A stretch of DNA of 16,087 nucleotides from an uncultured Clostridia bacterium. Lineage in GTDB: Bacteria > Bacillota > Clostridia > Lachnospirales > Lachnospiraceae. The stretch's first letter is position 1; the number at the start of each line of letters is the position of its first letter. Positions 1 through 7,381 of the stretch are shown here, one piece after another. The notes beneath the pieces were generated by a model. The model made no database searches, had not been told where the DNA came from, and worked only from the letters and a program-made list of their open reading frames with translations. The translations under genes and the position numbers were made by a program. The stretch spans positions 1 to 16,087 of the forward strand of contig CAMZAI010000039.1 in NCBI GenBank assembly GCA_947304065.1, written 5' to 3'.

Positions 1-5
1 CCTTC

Positions 6-34
6 TACAATTGTAGCAAAGTTATACATTTGTA
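6..34. promoter_or_regulatory. Tandem BlaI/MecI-like operator dyads
   Basis: Two ten-base dyads of the form TACA-N2-TGTA lie at 6-15 (TACAATTGTA, inside the perfect palindrome CTACAATTGTAG at 5-16) and 25-34 (TACATTTGTA). Their centres are 19 bp apart, about two helical turns. TACA-N2-TGTA is the core recognised by the BlaI/MecI family of penicillinase repressors. The dyads overlap candidate promoter elements for the gene at 129. No BlaI or BlaR gene is visible here, so the regulator is inferred, and the sites could also serve a gene beyond the left edge. Confidence 0.5.
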
Positions 35-57
35 GAATAAAATAGCCGATATATACT
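30..57 (+). promoter_or_regulatory. Candidate promoter of the SH3/glucosaminidase gene
   Basis: TTGTAG at 30-35 and TATACT at 52-57 are separated by 16 bp, giving a plausible sigma-A promoter that would start transcription near 64. An alternative pair is TTGTAG (11-16) and TAGAAT (33-38), also 16 bp apart. In both versions an operator-like dyad overlaps the -35 element. The transcript would begin just before a small hairpin at 65-82 (GCGAA stem, GCAA tetraloop of the GNRA type). Confidence 0.45.
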
Positions 58-128
58 TTGAAAATTGCGAAGCAATTCGCGAGTTATGACGTTACAAACA
101 CAAGAAAATCACCGGAGGACTGGCAGAT

Positions 129-3100
129 TTGAATAAAAGAGCTTTGTTTGGCAGGATAACTGCCGTTTTGCTGATAATAGCGCTGATACTTCCGTCGGGT
201 TTTGCCGCAAGAAGGGCGAAGGCCGACAGCTCCGTCACGGGCATTATCCGTGCTACTGAGCTTGTGATGCGCGAGGGCGCGGGAACAGATTTCGCGAAGG
301 TGTGCGTGGACGGAGATCCCGTCATCCTGAAATACGGACAGGAAGTCACGGTCCTCGGCGAGTCGGGCGGCTGGTACTATCTGCGCGCCGTATACAACGG
401 AACGCTCGTGACCGGTTATTCGCTCAGCAAGAAGGGCGATGTTGTGTATATCGAGATCCCCGACGGGAAAACCGTCGAGGGCAGCTATAAAAAGGGTACG
501 GTCATCGCAGGCACGGTCAATGTGCGCAAGGGCCCTTCGACGGACTATGAGAAGGTCCTTTTAAACGGCGAGAACCTTGTGCTCAAGTACGGTCAGGAAG
601 TAAGCATCATCGGCGAGGAGAACGACTGGTATCACCTTTATGCTACGGTGAACGGAGCGCGCGTCGAGGGCTATTGTCTCGGCTCATTCATCGAGGTCGG
701 TGAGACCGTGAACTTTACCGAGCCCGAGTACTCTTACGGTCAGGTAATAGCTACAAAGCTGAACGTACGTAAGGGCCCCGGAACGGACAATGCAATTGTA
801 AAGGCCGGCGGTGCGGATGTAGTCCTGACTTCGGGCTGCAAGGTTACGATCATGGGCGAGACCGACGGCTGGTATCATATCACGGCCGCGTTTAACGGCA
901 ATATTGTAGAAGGCTACTGCCTCGGCAGCTATGTCGAGGTTACCGATACACCGGGCAAGACCGACACCGGAAAACAGGACGAGACGCCCGAGGACAAACC
1001 CGAGGATCCGGTACAGGAAGATCCGAAGGGAGACGATGACAATACCGGTGAGGACGGTCCTTACGTTCCCACATCCCCGACCGATCTGTCCCACGGAGTT
1101 CCCGAGGGCTATGAGCTCGCGACCACGAAATACTCGGCAAAGTACGCCATCCCCGCGAAGGTTACCGCGAAAACAGGCCTTAACCTGCGCGGCTCGGCTG
1201 TGGAAGGCGCCGAGATCCTTGCGGTGCTCCCTTACGAAAAAGAGATCGTGATCATCAATACCAAGGCTGTGGATGTTACCGATTCGAAAGGGAAGACGGT
1301 TTCCGAGAAATGGTACAGGGTTGTGGCCGACGTTGACGGAACTTATATGTGCGGCTACGTGGTGAGCACCTATACCGAGATCACCGATTTTACCGGCGTT
1401 ACCGCAAAAACTTCGTACAAGAATCAGATCATTCATAAAAAGATCAATAAGACGACAAAGCTTACATACGCGAAGGGCAAGAACATCAAGCTCGCGAAGG
1501 GCACTGTTGTTACGATAACGGGCGATTATACGACCAAGACCGGAGAAAAGAAATTCGGCGTGACGGTTGAGTATAAGGACAAGACCTATAACGGCTATAT
1601 CATGGCTTCGAGACTTGCGCTCGTTTCCACCGCGGATTCGTACACCGTGCAGTATCTGGTGCCTGTGGAGCCGGAAGAACCCGATATTCCCGAGGATCCC
1701 GATGATGACGAGCCCGATGATGAGCCCGGCAAGCCCGATCCCACCGCGGCCTTCGAAGGTGCGAACGCGGTCATCAGGGACGCTGCGGGACTTGCGGTCA
1801 GGACTTCGGCAAAGAATTCGTCGGAGATGCTCTACACCGTGGACGGCAAAGCAGTCCTGCTCTATACCGGCGATCCCGTGCAGATCATAGACGTTGCGAC
1901 AGATAACGGCAAGATCTGGTGCTATATCAGATTTTACTTCAACAATATGGAGTATTTCGGCTATATCCGCTCCACTCACATCGAGTCGGATGTACTGCTG
2001 AACCTCCTCAGCAACGAGGCCGAGGCTTCCTCGGTACCGCTCGATTTTGAGACAAAGCTCGAAAGAGAGGGCTTCCCCGAGTCCTATAAGCCTCTGCTCC
2101 GTGAGCTTCACGCGCAGTACCCTCTCTGGGAGTTCAAGGCGTATCATACCGGCATCGACTGGAACGAGGCTGTAGCGGCAGAGTCCGAGGTCGGCGTTTC
2201 ATTGCTCCCGAACTATTACAGCCTTGAGTGGCTTTCGTTTGAGGAAGGCGCGTACAGCTGGAAGACGGACAAGTTCACCATTTTTGACGGAACATACTGG
2301 GTTGCGGCCTCCGAGGACGCGGTCAGATACTATATGGATCCGAGGAATTTCCTGACTTATACGGGAATCTTCATGTTTGAGAATCTGACCTACAACCCTT
2401 CGATACAGACGGGCGAGGGCGCTGCGGACATCCTTAAGACCACGGTGTTCGGCAACGGCGCGACTTACACATACAAGGACGATTACGGCGTTTCGAGAAC
2501 GACAAGCTATGTCGATACCTTCCTGATGGCGGCGGAGTATTCGGGCGTCAGCCTTTACCATCTTGTTTCGCGTTCAAAGAACGAGATCGGCAACGGAACT
2601 CCGAGCAACAGCGTAAGCGGCACGGTATCGGGCTACGAAGGCCTGTACAACTTCTATAACGTCGGCGCGAACGACAGCGCGATACCCGGACAGAACATCA
2701 GGAACGGTCTGGAGTTCGCGAAGAAGGGACGCGGAAGCGCTGCGATGAACCAGCTCTATCTGATCCCCTGGAGCAATCCTTTCAGGGCGATCCTGGGCGG
2801 CGCGTTCTATCTTGGCTACAATTACGTCAACAAAGGCCAGGATACGCTTTATTTCGAGCGCTTTAACGTGGTTTCGGACGGCGCGTATCCCGTATTCACG
2901 CATCAGTACATGACCAATGTTGCGGCGGCCTGCACCGAGAGTACATCCACCTCTCGCGGTTACGACCACGCGGCGGATATGGCGATCGAATTCACGATCC
3001 CCGTTTACCTGAATATGCCCGAGGAGACCTGCGTGGCTCCAGAAAAAGCATATAACCCCAACAACTGGCTCAAGTCGCTCAAGATCTGCGATCAGAACGG

Positions 3101-3617
3101 CACCGAGCTTCCTCTTACGCCTACCTTTGATTCATCGGTCAAGCAGTCTTACTCGATCATCGTGGATTACGGCGTAAGCAGCGTAACCGTCGATGCGGCT
3201 ACGGTCAGCAAGCTTGCCGAGATCACGAGCGGCTCGCGCTTCGACCTCGATGTCGGAGAGAATCTGATCACGGTCAAGGTTAAGGCTGAGAGCGGTAAGG
3301 TCAGAAAGTACAAGATCTACATTTCACGTGAGCCCGATCCGGACGCTTCCGCTGAGGAGAATACGGAGAATGCGGGTGATACCGAAACCGGCGACAATAC
3401 CGGAGAAACCGGCGAAGAGAACACCGAAACCCCGGAGGATCCGGCTGAGAACGGCGAGGGAAGCCCTTCACAGACCAACGGAGAGGATACTTCCGGAACC
3501 GGTGAGAACGGTGAGGGACAGCCTGCGGACGGAAGCGGAGGATCCGGAGAAGGAGCGCCTACGGACGGAACAGGCGAGACCGGTGAAGGAACGCCCGACG
3601 GCGGCTACGATGAGTAA
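129..3617 (+). CDS. Secreted SH3-repeat N-acetylglucosaminidase with cadherin-like domain
   Basis: This 1162-residue exported protein probably cleaves peptidoglycan glycan strands outside the cell. The TTG start is chosen because GGAGG (114-118) lies 10 bases upstream and the signal peptide begins at once (hydrophobic residues 10-26, AKA-D cleavage near 32). Bacterial SH3-like repeats follow at about 36-108, 120-192, 200-272, 340-430, 437-508 (degenerate, lacking the LNVR motif) and 545-622. Acidic Pro/Asp linkers sit near 276-316 and 515-540. A glucosaminidase domain of the GH73/LytG type spans about 645-960, with YWVAASE, YMDPRNFL, YNFYN and a candidate catalytic Glu819 in RSKNEIG. A cadherin-like beta-sandwich (Pfam PF12733 type) covers about 978-1068, followed by a 95-residue Glu/Gly/Thr-rich tail with GTGE/GEG repeats. 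No sortase motif is seen. It is probably co-transcribed with the next gene, 40 bases away. Family assignment is by recognition; the cleavage specificity is inferred. Confidence 0.88.
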   Translation: MNKRALFGRITAVLLIIALILPSGFAARRAKADSSVTGIIRATELVMREGAGTDFAKVCVDGDPVILKYGQEVTVLGESGGWYYLRAVYNGTLVTGYSLSKKGDVVYIEIPDGKTVEGSYKKGTVIAGTVNVRKGPSTDYEKVLLNGENLVLKYGQEVSIIGEENDWYHLYATVNGARVEGYCLGSFIEVGETVNFTEPEYSYGQVIATKLNVRKGPGTDNAIVKAGGADVVLTSGCKVTIMGETDGWYHITAAFNGNIVEGYCLGSYVEVTDTPGKTDTGKQDETPEDKPEDPVQEDPKGDDDNTGEDGPYVPTSPTDLSHGVPEGYELATTKYSAKYAIPAKVTAKTGLNLRGSAVEGAEILAVLPYEKEIVIINTKAVDVTDSKGKTVSEKWYRVVADVDGTYMCGYVVSTYTEITDFTGVTAKTSYKNQIIHKKINKTTKLTYAKGKNIKLAKGTVVTITGDYTTKTGEKKFGVTVEYKDKTYNGYIMASRLALVSTADSYTVQYLVPVEPEEPDIPEDPDDDEPDDEPGKPDPTAAFEGANAVIRDAAGLAVRTSAKNSSEMLYTVDGKAVLLYTGDPVQIIDVATDNGKIWCYIRFYFNNMEYFGYIRSTHIESDVLLNLLSNEAEASSVPLDFETKLEREGFPESYKPLLRELHAQYPLWEFKAYHTGIDWNEAVAAESEVGVSLLPNYYSLEWLSFEEGAYSWKTDKFTIFDGTYWVAASEDAVRYYMDPRNFLTYTGIFMFENLTYNPSIQTGEGAADILKTTVFGNGATYTYKDDYGVSRTTSYVDTFLMAAEYSGVSLYHLVSRSKNEIGNGTPSNSVSGTVSGYEGLYNFYNVGANDSAIPGQNIRNGLEFAKKGRGSAAMNQLYLIPWSNPFRAILGGAFYLGYNYVNKGQDTLYFERFNVVSDGAYPVFTHQYMTNVAAACTESTSTSRGYDHAADMAIEFTIPVYLNMPEETCVAPEKAYNPNNWLKSLKICDQNGTELPLTPTFDSSVKQSYSIIVDYGVSSVTVDAATVSKLAEITSGSRFDLDVGENLITVKVKAESGKVRKYKIYISREPDPDASAEENTENAGDTETGDNTGETGEENTETPEDPAENGEGSPSQTNGEDTSGTGENGEGQPADGSGGSGEGAPTDGTGETGEGTPDGGYDE

Positions 3618-3657
3618 AACTTAGGATATAGAAAAAGGATTAAGGAAGTGCTGTGTA

Positions 3658-5016
3658 ATGAAGGCATTTAAGAAAACAGGGATCGCGCTGCTGCTTGCGA
3701 TGGCGGTGATCATCTCACCGCTCATGGCGGGTACCGAGGCCCGGGCGGCCAGCGCGGCGATCGGCTTCGAGAAAGACCTTGAGACCGTAAGGGTCGACGA
3801 TGTGGTTACGGTTACGCTCAAATTAACGGCAGACGCGATCATCGGAACTTTTGAAGGATATATTTCCTACAACAGCGATGTGCTCGCTTTCGTAACCGGC
3901 CCCGAGACCATAGTCGGCGGCGAGGGGATCTTAAAGATCAACGACAGCGATCCCGATGCACGCTTTAACGAAAGAAGCTATACAATCTTTTTCAAGGCGA
4001 CGGGGATTGGCAGCTGCGATATCAAGATGCGCGGTAATCCCGAGATATATCAGGCCGAGACGGATTTTCCGATGTCGGTATCCTCAAGCCCCCTGACGAT
4101 AGATGTTCTGGCTTCACAGAGGGCGTCCTCCGACGCATCGCTCGCGGCGATGAAGATCAGCCCCGGAACGCTTACCCCCGATTTTTCTCCGGAGATATTC
4201 GAATACAGCGTTACGGTACCTTACGAGACGACCACTCTGCTCGTAAGCGCGGTGACCTCGGATGCGAAGGCAAATGTTAAGATCGAAGGCAATGACGAGC
4301 TCGACGTCGGACAGAACCGTGTTCTGCTCCTGGTAACGGCCGAGGACGGATCACTGAACAAATACGTCATTTACGCCGCAAGAGAGCCCGAAAAGAACGG
4401 CGACAGCGGTGCAGGGACAGACGTGACCGGAACACCCGCGGACGGTGAGAATACTGAGAGCGGAACCCCGGAGAACACGAATGAGGGCGGTCAGACGGCG
4501 CCCGCGGAAGGTTCATATTTTTATGCGACAGACGAGGACGGGCTGGTTTATCTGAACGCCGGCTCGAGATATACGATCGAGAAGGATACCGGATCGGTCA
4601 AGATCCCCGAGGGATATTTCAAAACATCGATCCTGATCAGCGGACATACGGTTACGGCTTATTCGCCTACAGAAGACCTCAGCAGCGATTTCCTGCTCCT
4701 GATCCTTTCAAAGAACGGCGGTGAGCCCGAGCTCTATACGTTTGACCGTGTTGAGAAGACTGTCCAGCGTTATTCTTCGGCAAAGAAGGATACGACGATC
4801 AACAGCAAGACCTCTTCGGGCTATGCCAACATCAACGAGGCCGAGCTGACCGGGAAATATGAAAAGAGTCTTCACAACCTTACCCTTGTGATCGCGATAA
4901 TGAGCGGTATCTGCATGCTCCTGCTGATCCTTACGATCAGGCTTGCTTTAAAGAGCAAAGAAAAGAAGAGCGCACCGGCCCGCAGGACCGGAACACGCAC
5001 GCGCAATACGAGATAG
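3658..5016 (+). CDS. Membrane-anchored cohesin-like / cadherin-like surface protein
   Basis: This 452-residue protein has a signal peptide (hydrophobic 7-24, ARA-A cleavage near 30). A beta-rich domain at about 33-152 resembles the cohesin/carbohydrate-binding fold (GTFEGYISYNSDVLAF, FFKATGIG). A cadherin-like beta-sandwich follows at about 158-243 (LAAMKISPGTLTPDF, FEYSVTVPY, VLLLVTAEDGS), the same domain type that ends the upstream hydrolase. Then come a Gly/Thr/Glu linker (about 245-283), an unrecognised domain (284-400), one transmembrane helix (about 406-427) and a Lys/Arg-rich cytoplasmic tail. The topology is outside-facing with a C-terminal anchor. AAGGAAG at 3642-3648 supports the ATG start. 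It may hold or guide the upstream glucosaminidase at the membrane; that role is inferred from adjacency and the shared domain. It is the last gene before a strong terminator. Confidence 0.75.
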   Translation: MKAFKKTGIALLLAMAVIISPLMAGTEARAASAAIGFEKDLETVRVDDVVTVTLKLTADAIIGTFEGYISYNSDVLAFVTGPETIVGGEGILKINDSDPDARFNERSYTIFFKATGIGSCDIKMRGNPEIYQAETDFPMSVSSSPLTIDVLASQRASSDASLAAMKISPGTLTPDFSPEIFEYSVTVPYETTTLLVSAVTSDAKANVKIEGNDELDVGQNRVLLLVTAEDGSLNKYVIYAAREPEKNGDSGAGTDVTGTPADGENTESGTPENTNEGGQTAPAEGSYFYATDEDGLVYLNAGSRYTIEKDTGSVKIPEGYFKTSILISGHTVTAYSPTEDLSSDFLLLILSKNGGEPELYTFDRVEKTVQRYSSAKKDTTINSKTSSGYANINEAELTGKYEKSLHNLTLVIAIMSGICMLLLILTIRLALKSKEKKSAPARRTGTRTRNTR

Positions 5017-5042
5017 TGCTTTATAGTTTTTTAATAGGGCGG

Positions 5043-5076
5043 CAGCCCTCCCGTTGCTTGACGGGAGGGCTGTTTT
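5043..5076 (+). terminator. Rho-independent terminator of the envelope operon
   Basis: CAGCCCTCCCGT (5043-5054) pairs perfectly with ACGGGAGGGCTG (5061-5072), a 12-bp GC-rich stem with a 6-base loop followed by TTTT. It ends the two-gene unit above. No matching A-run lies on the left side, so it acts on the + strand only. Its loop and right arm also contain the likely -35 element of the next operon. Confidence 0.92.
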
Positions 5077-5087
5077 CGTGTTATAGT
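5058..5087 (+). promoter_or_regulatory. Promoter of the gntR-mcsA-mcsB-clpC operon
   Basis: TTGACG (5058-5063) and TATAGT (5082-5087) are 18 bp apart, which predicts a start near 5094. The -35 element overlaps the loop and right arm of the preceding terminator, and the -10 overlaps the left arm of an inverted repeat. No CtsR heptad repeat or CIRCE element is seen here, although clpC operons often carry one. Confidence 0.6.
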
Positions 5088-5100
5088 TAGCGTATAACAC
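5078..5100. promoter_or_regulatory. Inverted-repeat operator, probably bound by the adjacent GntR regulator
   Basis: GTGTTATA (5078-5085) and TATAACAC (5093-5100) form a perfect 8-bp inverted repeat around a 7-base spacer. It covers the predicted -10 and start site and ends 23 bases before the regulator's TTG codon. Small YtrA-type GntR proteins usually repress their own operon through such repeats, so autorepression is the likely use. The binding itself is inferred. Confidence 0.65.
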
Positions 5101-5123
5101 TGACCGGAAAGGAGGCTCGCATT

Positions 5124-5498
5124 TTGATCTATTACATTGATTTCAGCAGTGACGAAGCGTTTTATCTTCAGCTGCGCAACCAGATCATCATGGGCATTGC
5201 GACAGCGAGGCTGAGAGACGGAGAGAGCCTGCCTTCGGTGCGTGACATGGCCGAGATCATCGGCATCAACATGCACACGGTCAACAAGACCTACGCGATC
5301 CTGCGTCAGGAAGGATATCTGCGGCTCGACAGGAGGCGCGGGGCGGTCGTTTCGGTGAACCCGGACAGGCAGAGGAAGCTCGAGAGCTTTAAGGCGAATC
5401 TGAAGGTCAGCCTAGCCGAGGCGCTGTGCAACGGTATTTCCACCGACGAGATACATTCCGCGGTGGACGAAGTGTTAAAAGAGATAACGGAGCAGTAA
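5124..5498 (+). CDS. YtrA-type GntR family transcriptional regulator
   Basis: This 124-residue DNA-binding protein has a GntR winged helix-turn-helix at about residues 10-78 (FYLQLRNQI, LPSVRDMAEIIGINMHTVNKTY, LRQEGYL, RGAVVSV). Only a short helical tail of about 45 residues follows, with no separate ligand domain, which is the size and layout of the YtrA subfamily. The TTG start is supported by AAAGGAGG (5108-5115), 8 bases upstream. It is the first gene of the operon, 21 bases before mcsA, in the place normally held by ctsR. It probably represses its own operon through the repeat at 5078-5100. YtrA relatives more often sit beside ABC transporter genes, so control of a Clp operon is notable. 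The inducer is unknown. Confidence 0.88.
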   Translation: MIYYIDFSSDEAFYLQLRNQIIMGIATARLRDGESLPSVRDMAEIIGINMHTVNKTYAILRQEGYLRLDRRRGAVVSVNPDRQRKLESFKANLKVSLAEALCNGISTDEIHSAVDEVLKEITEQ

Positions 5499-5519
5499 GG
5501 CTTTGATGAAAGGACAATT

Positions 5520-6317
5520 ATGCTTTGTGAGATCTGTCATACAAGAGAAGCGAATATAACATATACCGAGATCATAAACGGTCAGAAGCGCGAGCAGCAT
5601 CTGTGTCAGGTCTGCGCGGGAGAGCAGACGCTCGCGATCACCGGAAAGCTTGGGAACGAGATATCGATAGGCTCGATCCTTTCCGGAATATTGCAGAATT
5701 ACGCGAAGGGACTCGCAGCGAAATCCGCGAACGAGCCCGTATGCCAGCGATGCGGCATGACGGCGTCGAACCTGATAAAGGACGGAAGGCTCGGATGTCC
5801 CGAGTGCTACAACGCGTTCTCGATGATCCTTGAGAAGAATCTGAAGACGGTCCAGGGAGCGGTAGAGCACCACGGGAAGGTACCTGCGAACGCTTCGAAG
5901 ATAGATATCCGGCCCGCAGAGTTTGCAGTAAGGACGGCGGCCGAGGTCATGAACGCGGCTACCGAGGAGATCGTAAGACAGAACGAGGCGATCAAAAAGG
6001 CTAAAAAGAGCCCTAAGGCAAAGAGCCTTTCGGAAAAGGCCGAGAAGCCCCTTCATACGTCAAAGGACGCCGCAACCCGCATAGAGGATTACAAAAAGCA
6101 GCTTTCTGCGGCGCTCGCCGAGGAGAACTACGAGGAAGCGGCGCGTCTGCGCGACCTGATACATGCGGTTGAGGCTGCGGAGCAGACCGAGTTCGAGGTC
6201 CCGAAGCCGAAGACAAAACGCAGGACCGCGTCTGCGAAGGAAGCGGCCCCGAAGGCGAAAAAGCCCGCTGCAAAGCGCAGGACCTCCGCGAAGGGAGGTG
6301 CCCGCGATGAACATTAA
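5520..6317 (+). CDS. mcsA: McsA, zinc-binding activator of the McsB arginine kinase
   Basis: In Bacillus, McsA binds zinc and activates McsB, linking it to ClpC. This 265-residue protein has the family's four CXXC pairs: Cys3/Cys6, Cys29/Cys32, Cys75/Cys78 and Cys93/Cys96. The tract GAVEHHGKVP ends the core near residue 122. A UVR motif lies at about 187-220 (YKKQLSAALAEENYEEAARLRDLI). Usual McsA proteins are near 180 residues. This one is longer because of a linker of about 60 residues before the UVR motif and a Lys/Arg/Ala/Pro-rich tail from about 224 to the end that resembles histone H1 tails. AAAGGA lies just upstream of the ATG, and the 3' end overlaps mcsB by 11 bases, suggesting coupled translation. 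The core is confident; the role of the tail is unknown. Confidence 0.9.
   Translation: MLCEICHTREANITYTEIINGQKREQHLCQVCAGEQTLAITGKLGNEISIGSILSGILQNYAKGLAAKSANEPVCQRCGMTASNLIKDGRLGCPECYNAFSMILEKNLKTVQGAVEHHGKVPANASKIDIRPAEFAVRTAAEVMNAATEEIVRQNEAIKKAKKSPKAKSLSEKAEKPLHTSKDAATRIEDYKKQLSAALAEENYEEAARLRDLIHAVEAAEQTEFEVPKPKTKRRTASAKEAAPKAKKPAAKRRTSAKGGARDEH
6291..6300 (+). promoter_or_regulatory. Ribosome binding site that fixes the mcsB start
   Basis: AAGGGAGGTG lies inside the end of mcsA, six bases before ATG 6307. It rules out an upstream in-frame start at 6163, which would add 48 Arg-rich residues that are only an out-of-frame reading of mcsA. Confidence 0.8.
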
Positions 6318-7368
6318 TCCCGTAAAGTGGTACATGAAGCAGAAGGGCTATGACGACGTTGTGGTATCGAGCAGCATCCGTTTTGCGAGGAATCTTGCCG
6401 AGTACGATTTCAGGGACAAGATCAGCAACGACGACGCGATCAGGCTTGTAGAGCAGGTGAGGGAGCTGACTCCGGAGCTTGCGGGCAGAGAGTGTACCGA
6501 GTACTTCTCCTGCAACGTCAATAAACTTCCCGAGAACGAGCGCAACACTCTTGTTGAGATGTTCGCGATCAGCAGGGAACTCGCCGATAAAAAGCAGGCC
6601 ACGGGACTGATAATCTCGGAGGACGAGAGTATCAGCATCATGATCAACGAGAACGAGCATATCCGCATCAGCTCGATCGTGGCCGGAAACAACCTGCGAG
6701 GCGCATTCGCTGCGGCCGACCGCATAGACGATTACTTTGACTCGAGGCTCAGGTACGCCTACAGCGACAGATACGGATATCTGACCACGGGAGTATCGGA
6801 CGTCGGTACGGGCATGAAGGCCACCTGTGTGCTGAGCCTTCCGGCGCTTGCCATTTCGGGCAAGCTGAACGCGATCAAGGATGAAGTCGGAAAGTGCGGC
6901 GCGGTGTTTAAGGATATGTACGCCGACGACGGCAAGAATCTGGGCTTTATCTACGCGGTATCGAACCAGAAGACTCTCGGCTGTTCGGAGCAGGAGATCA
7001 TCGAGAATCTCGATCAGGTCGTAAGCCAGCTCGTGGGCTTTGAGCGGAAGAGAAGGAGCGCATGGATCGCGAACGACAGGGACGAGGTGGAGGATAAGGT
7101 ATTCCGCTCTTACGGAGTCTTAAAGCACACCAGGCTCATTACCCTGAAGGATGCGATGACGCTGCTCGCCCAGCTGAAGCTCGGGTCCGACGCAGGCCTT
7201 ATCAGGCTTTCGGGAGACGGTTCGGATCTGTTCAGGATCATGATCCAGATCCAGCCGGCGAATATCGCGAAGCTTTATAAATGCGGGACCGATCCGAAAG
7301 AGATCGACCGCGCGAGAGCATCATATCTGAACGAAAAGATTCCTTCGCTCAGCAATTTCGGAAATTAA
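6307..7368 (+). CDS. mcsB: McsB-family protein, probable pseudo-arginine kinase
   Basis: McsB is an ATP:guanido phosphotransferase that phosphorylates arginines and marks proteins for ClpC. This 353-residue product matches the family in length and overall sequence (KWYMKQKG, IRFARN, HIR, VGTG, VSNQKTLGCSEQEI, YRSYGVL-like, RARASYLNEKI). Compared with B. subtilis McsB as I recall it, key residues are changed. The NEEDH motif is NENEH (114-118; Glu121 becomes Asn116). CPTN is GVSD (162-165; catalytic Cys167 becomes Gly162). Glu212 becomes Asp207. The nucleotide-binding arginines 29, 176 and 207 become Ser23, Lys171 and Lys202, while Arg25 and Arg120 remain. In the RDxxRA phosphoarginine-sensing motif the first Arg is Ile. 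The frame is intact, so this is not a decaying gene. I infer loss of kinase activity and a retained scaffold or adaptor role. It overlaps mcsA and lies 13 bases before clpC. Confidence 0.88.
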   Translation: MNINPVKWYMKQKGYDDVVVSSSIRFARNLAEYDFRDKISNDDAIRLVEQVRELTPELAGRECTEYFSCNVNKLPENERNTLVEMFAISRELADKKQATGLIISEDESISIMINENEHIRISSIVAGNNLRGAFAAADRIDDYFDSRLRYAYSDRYGYLTTGVSDVGTGMKATCVLSLPALAISGKLNAIKDEVGKCGAVFKDMYADDGKNLGFIYAVSNQKTLGCSEQEIIENLDQVVSQLVGFERKRRSAWIANDRDEVEDKVFRSYGVLKHTRLITLKDAMTLLAQLKLGSDAGLIRLSGDGSDLFRIMIQIQPANIAKLYKCGTDPKEIDRARASYLNEKIPSLSNFGN

Positions 7369-7381
7369 CGGAGAATACGAC

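Noticed and set aside
684..2147. 487-codon open frame on the - strand opposite the SH3-repeat gene
   Set aside because: It mirrors a strongly coding + strand gene with recognisable domains, its product resembles no family, and it lacks a convincing ribosome site. Long antisense frames are common opposite GC-rich coding DNA.
3330..3614. Low-complexity Glu/Gly/Thr tail as a tandem DNA repeat
   Set aside because: The GTGE/GEG words recur in the protein, but the DNA copies vary too much to be an ordered tandem array; it is described as a protein tail instead.
5028..5123. CtsR heptad repeats or a CIRCE element upstream of the clpC operon
   Set aside because: I looked for tandem GGTCAAA-type heptads and the TTAGCACTC repeat and found neither; the only clear repeat is the GTGTTATA inverted pair.
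6163..6306. 48-residue N-terminal extension of McsB
   Set aside because: It is an out-of-frame reading of the Lys/Arg-rich end of mcsA. The ribosome site at 6291-6300 and family length support ATG 6307.
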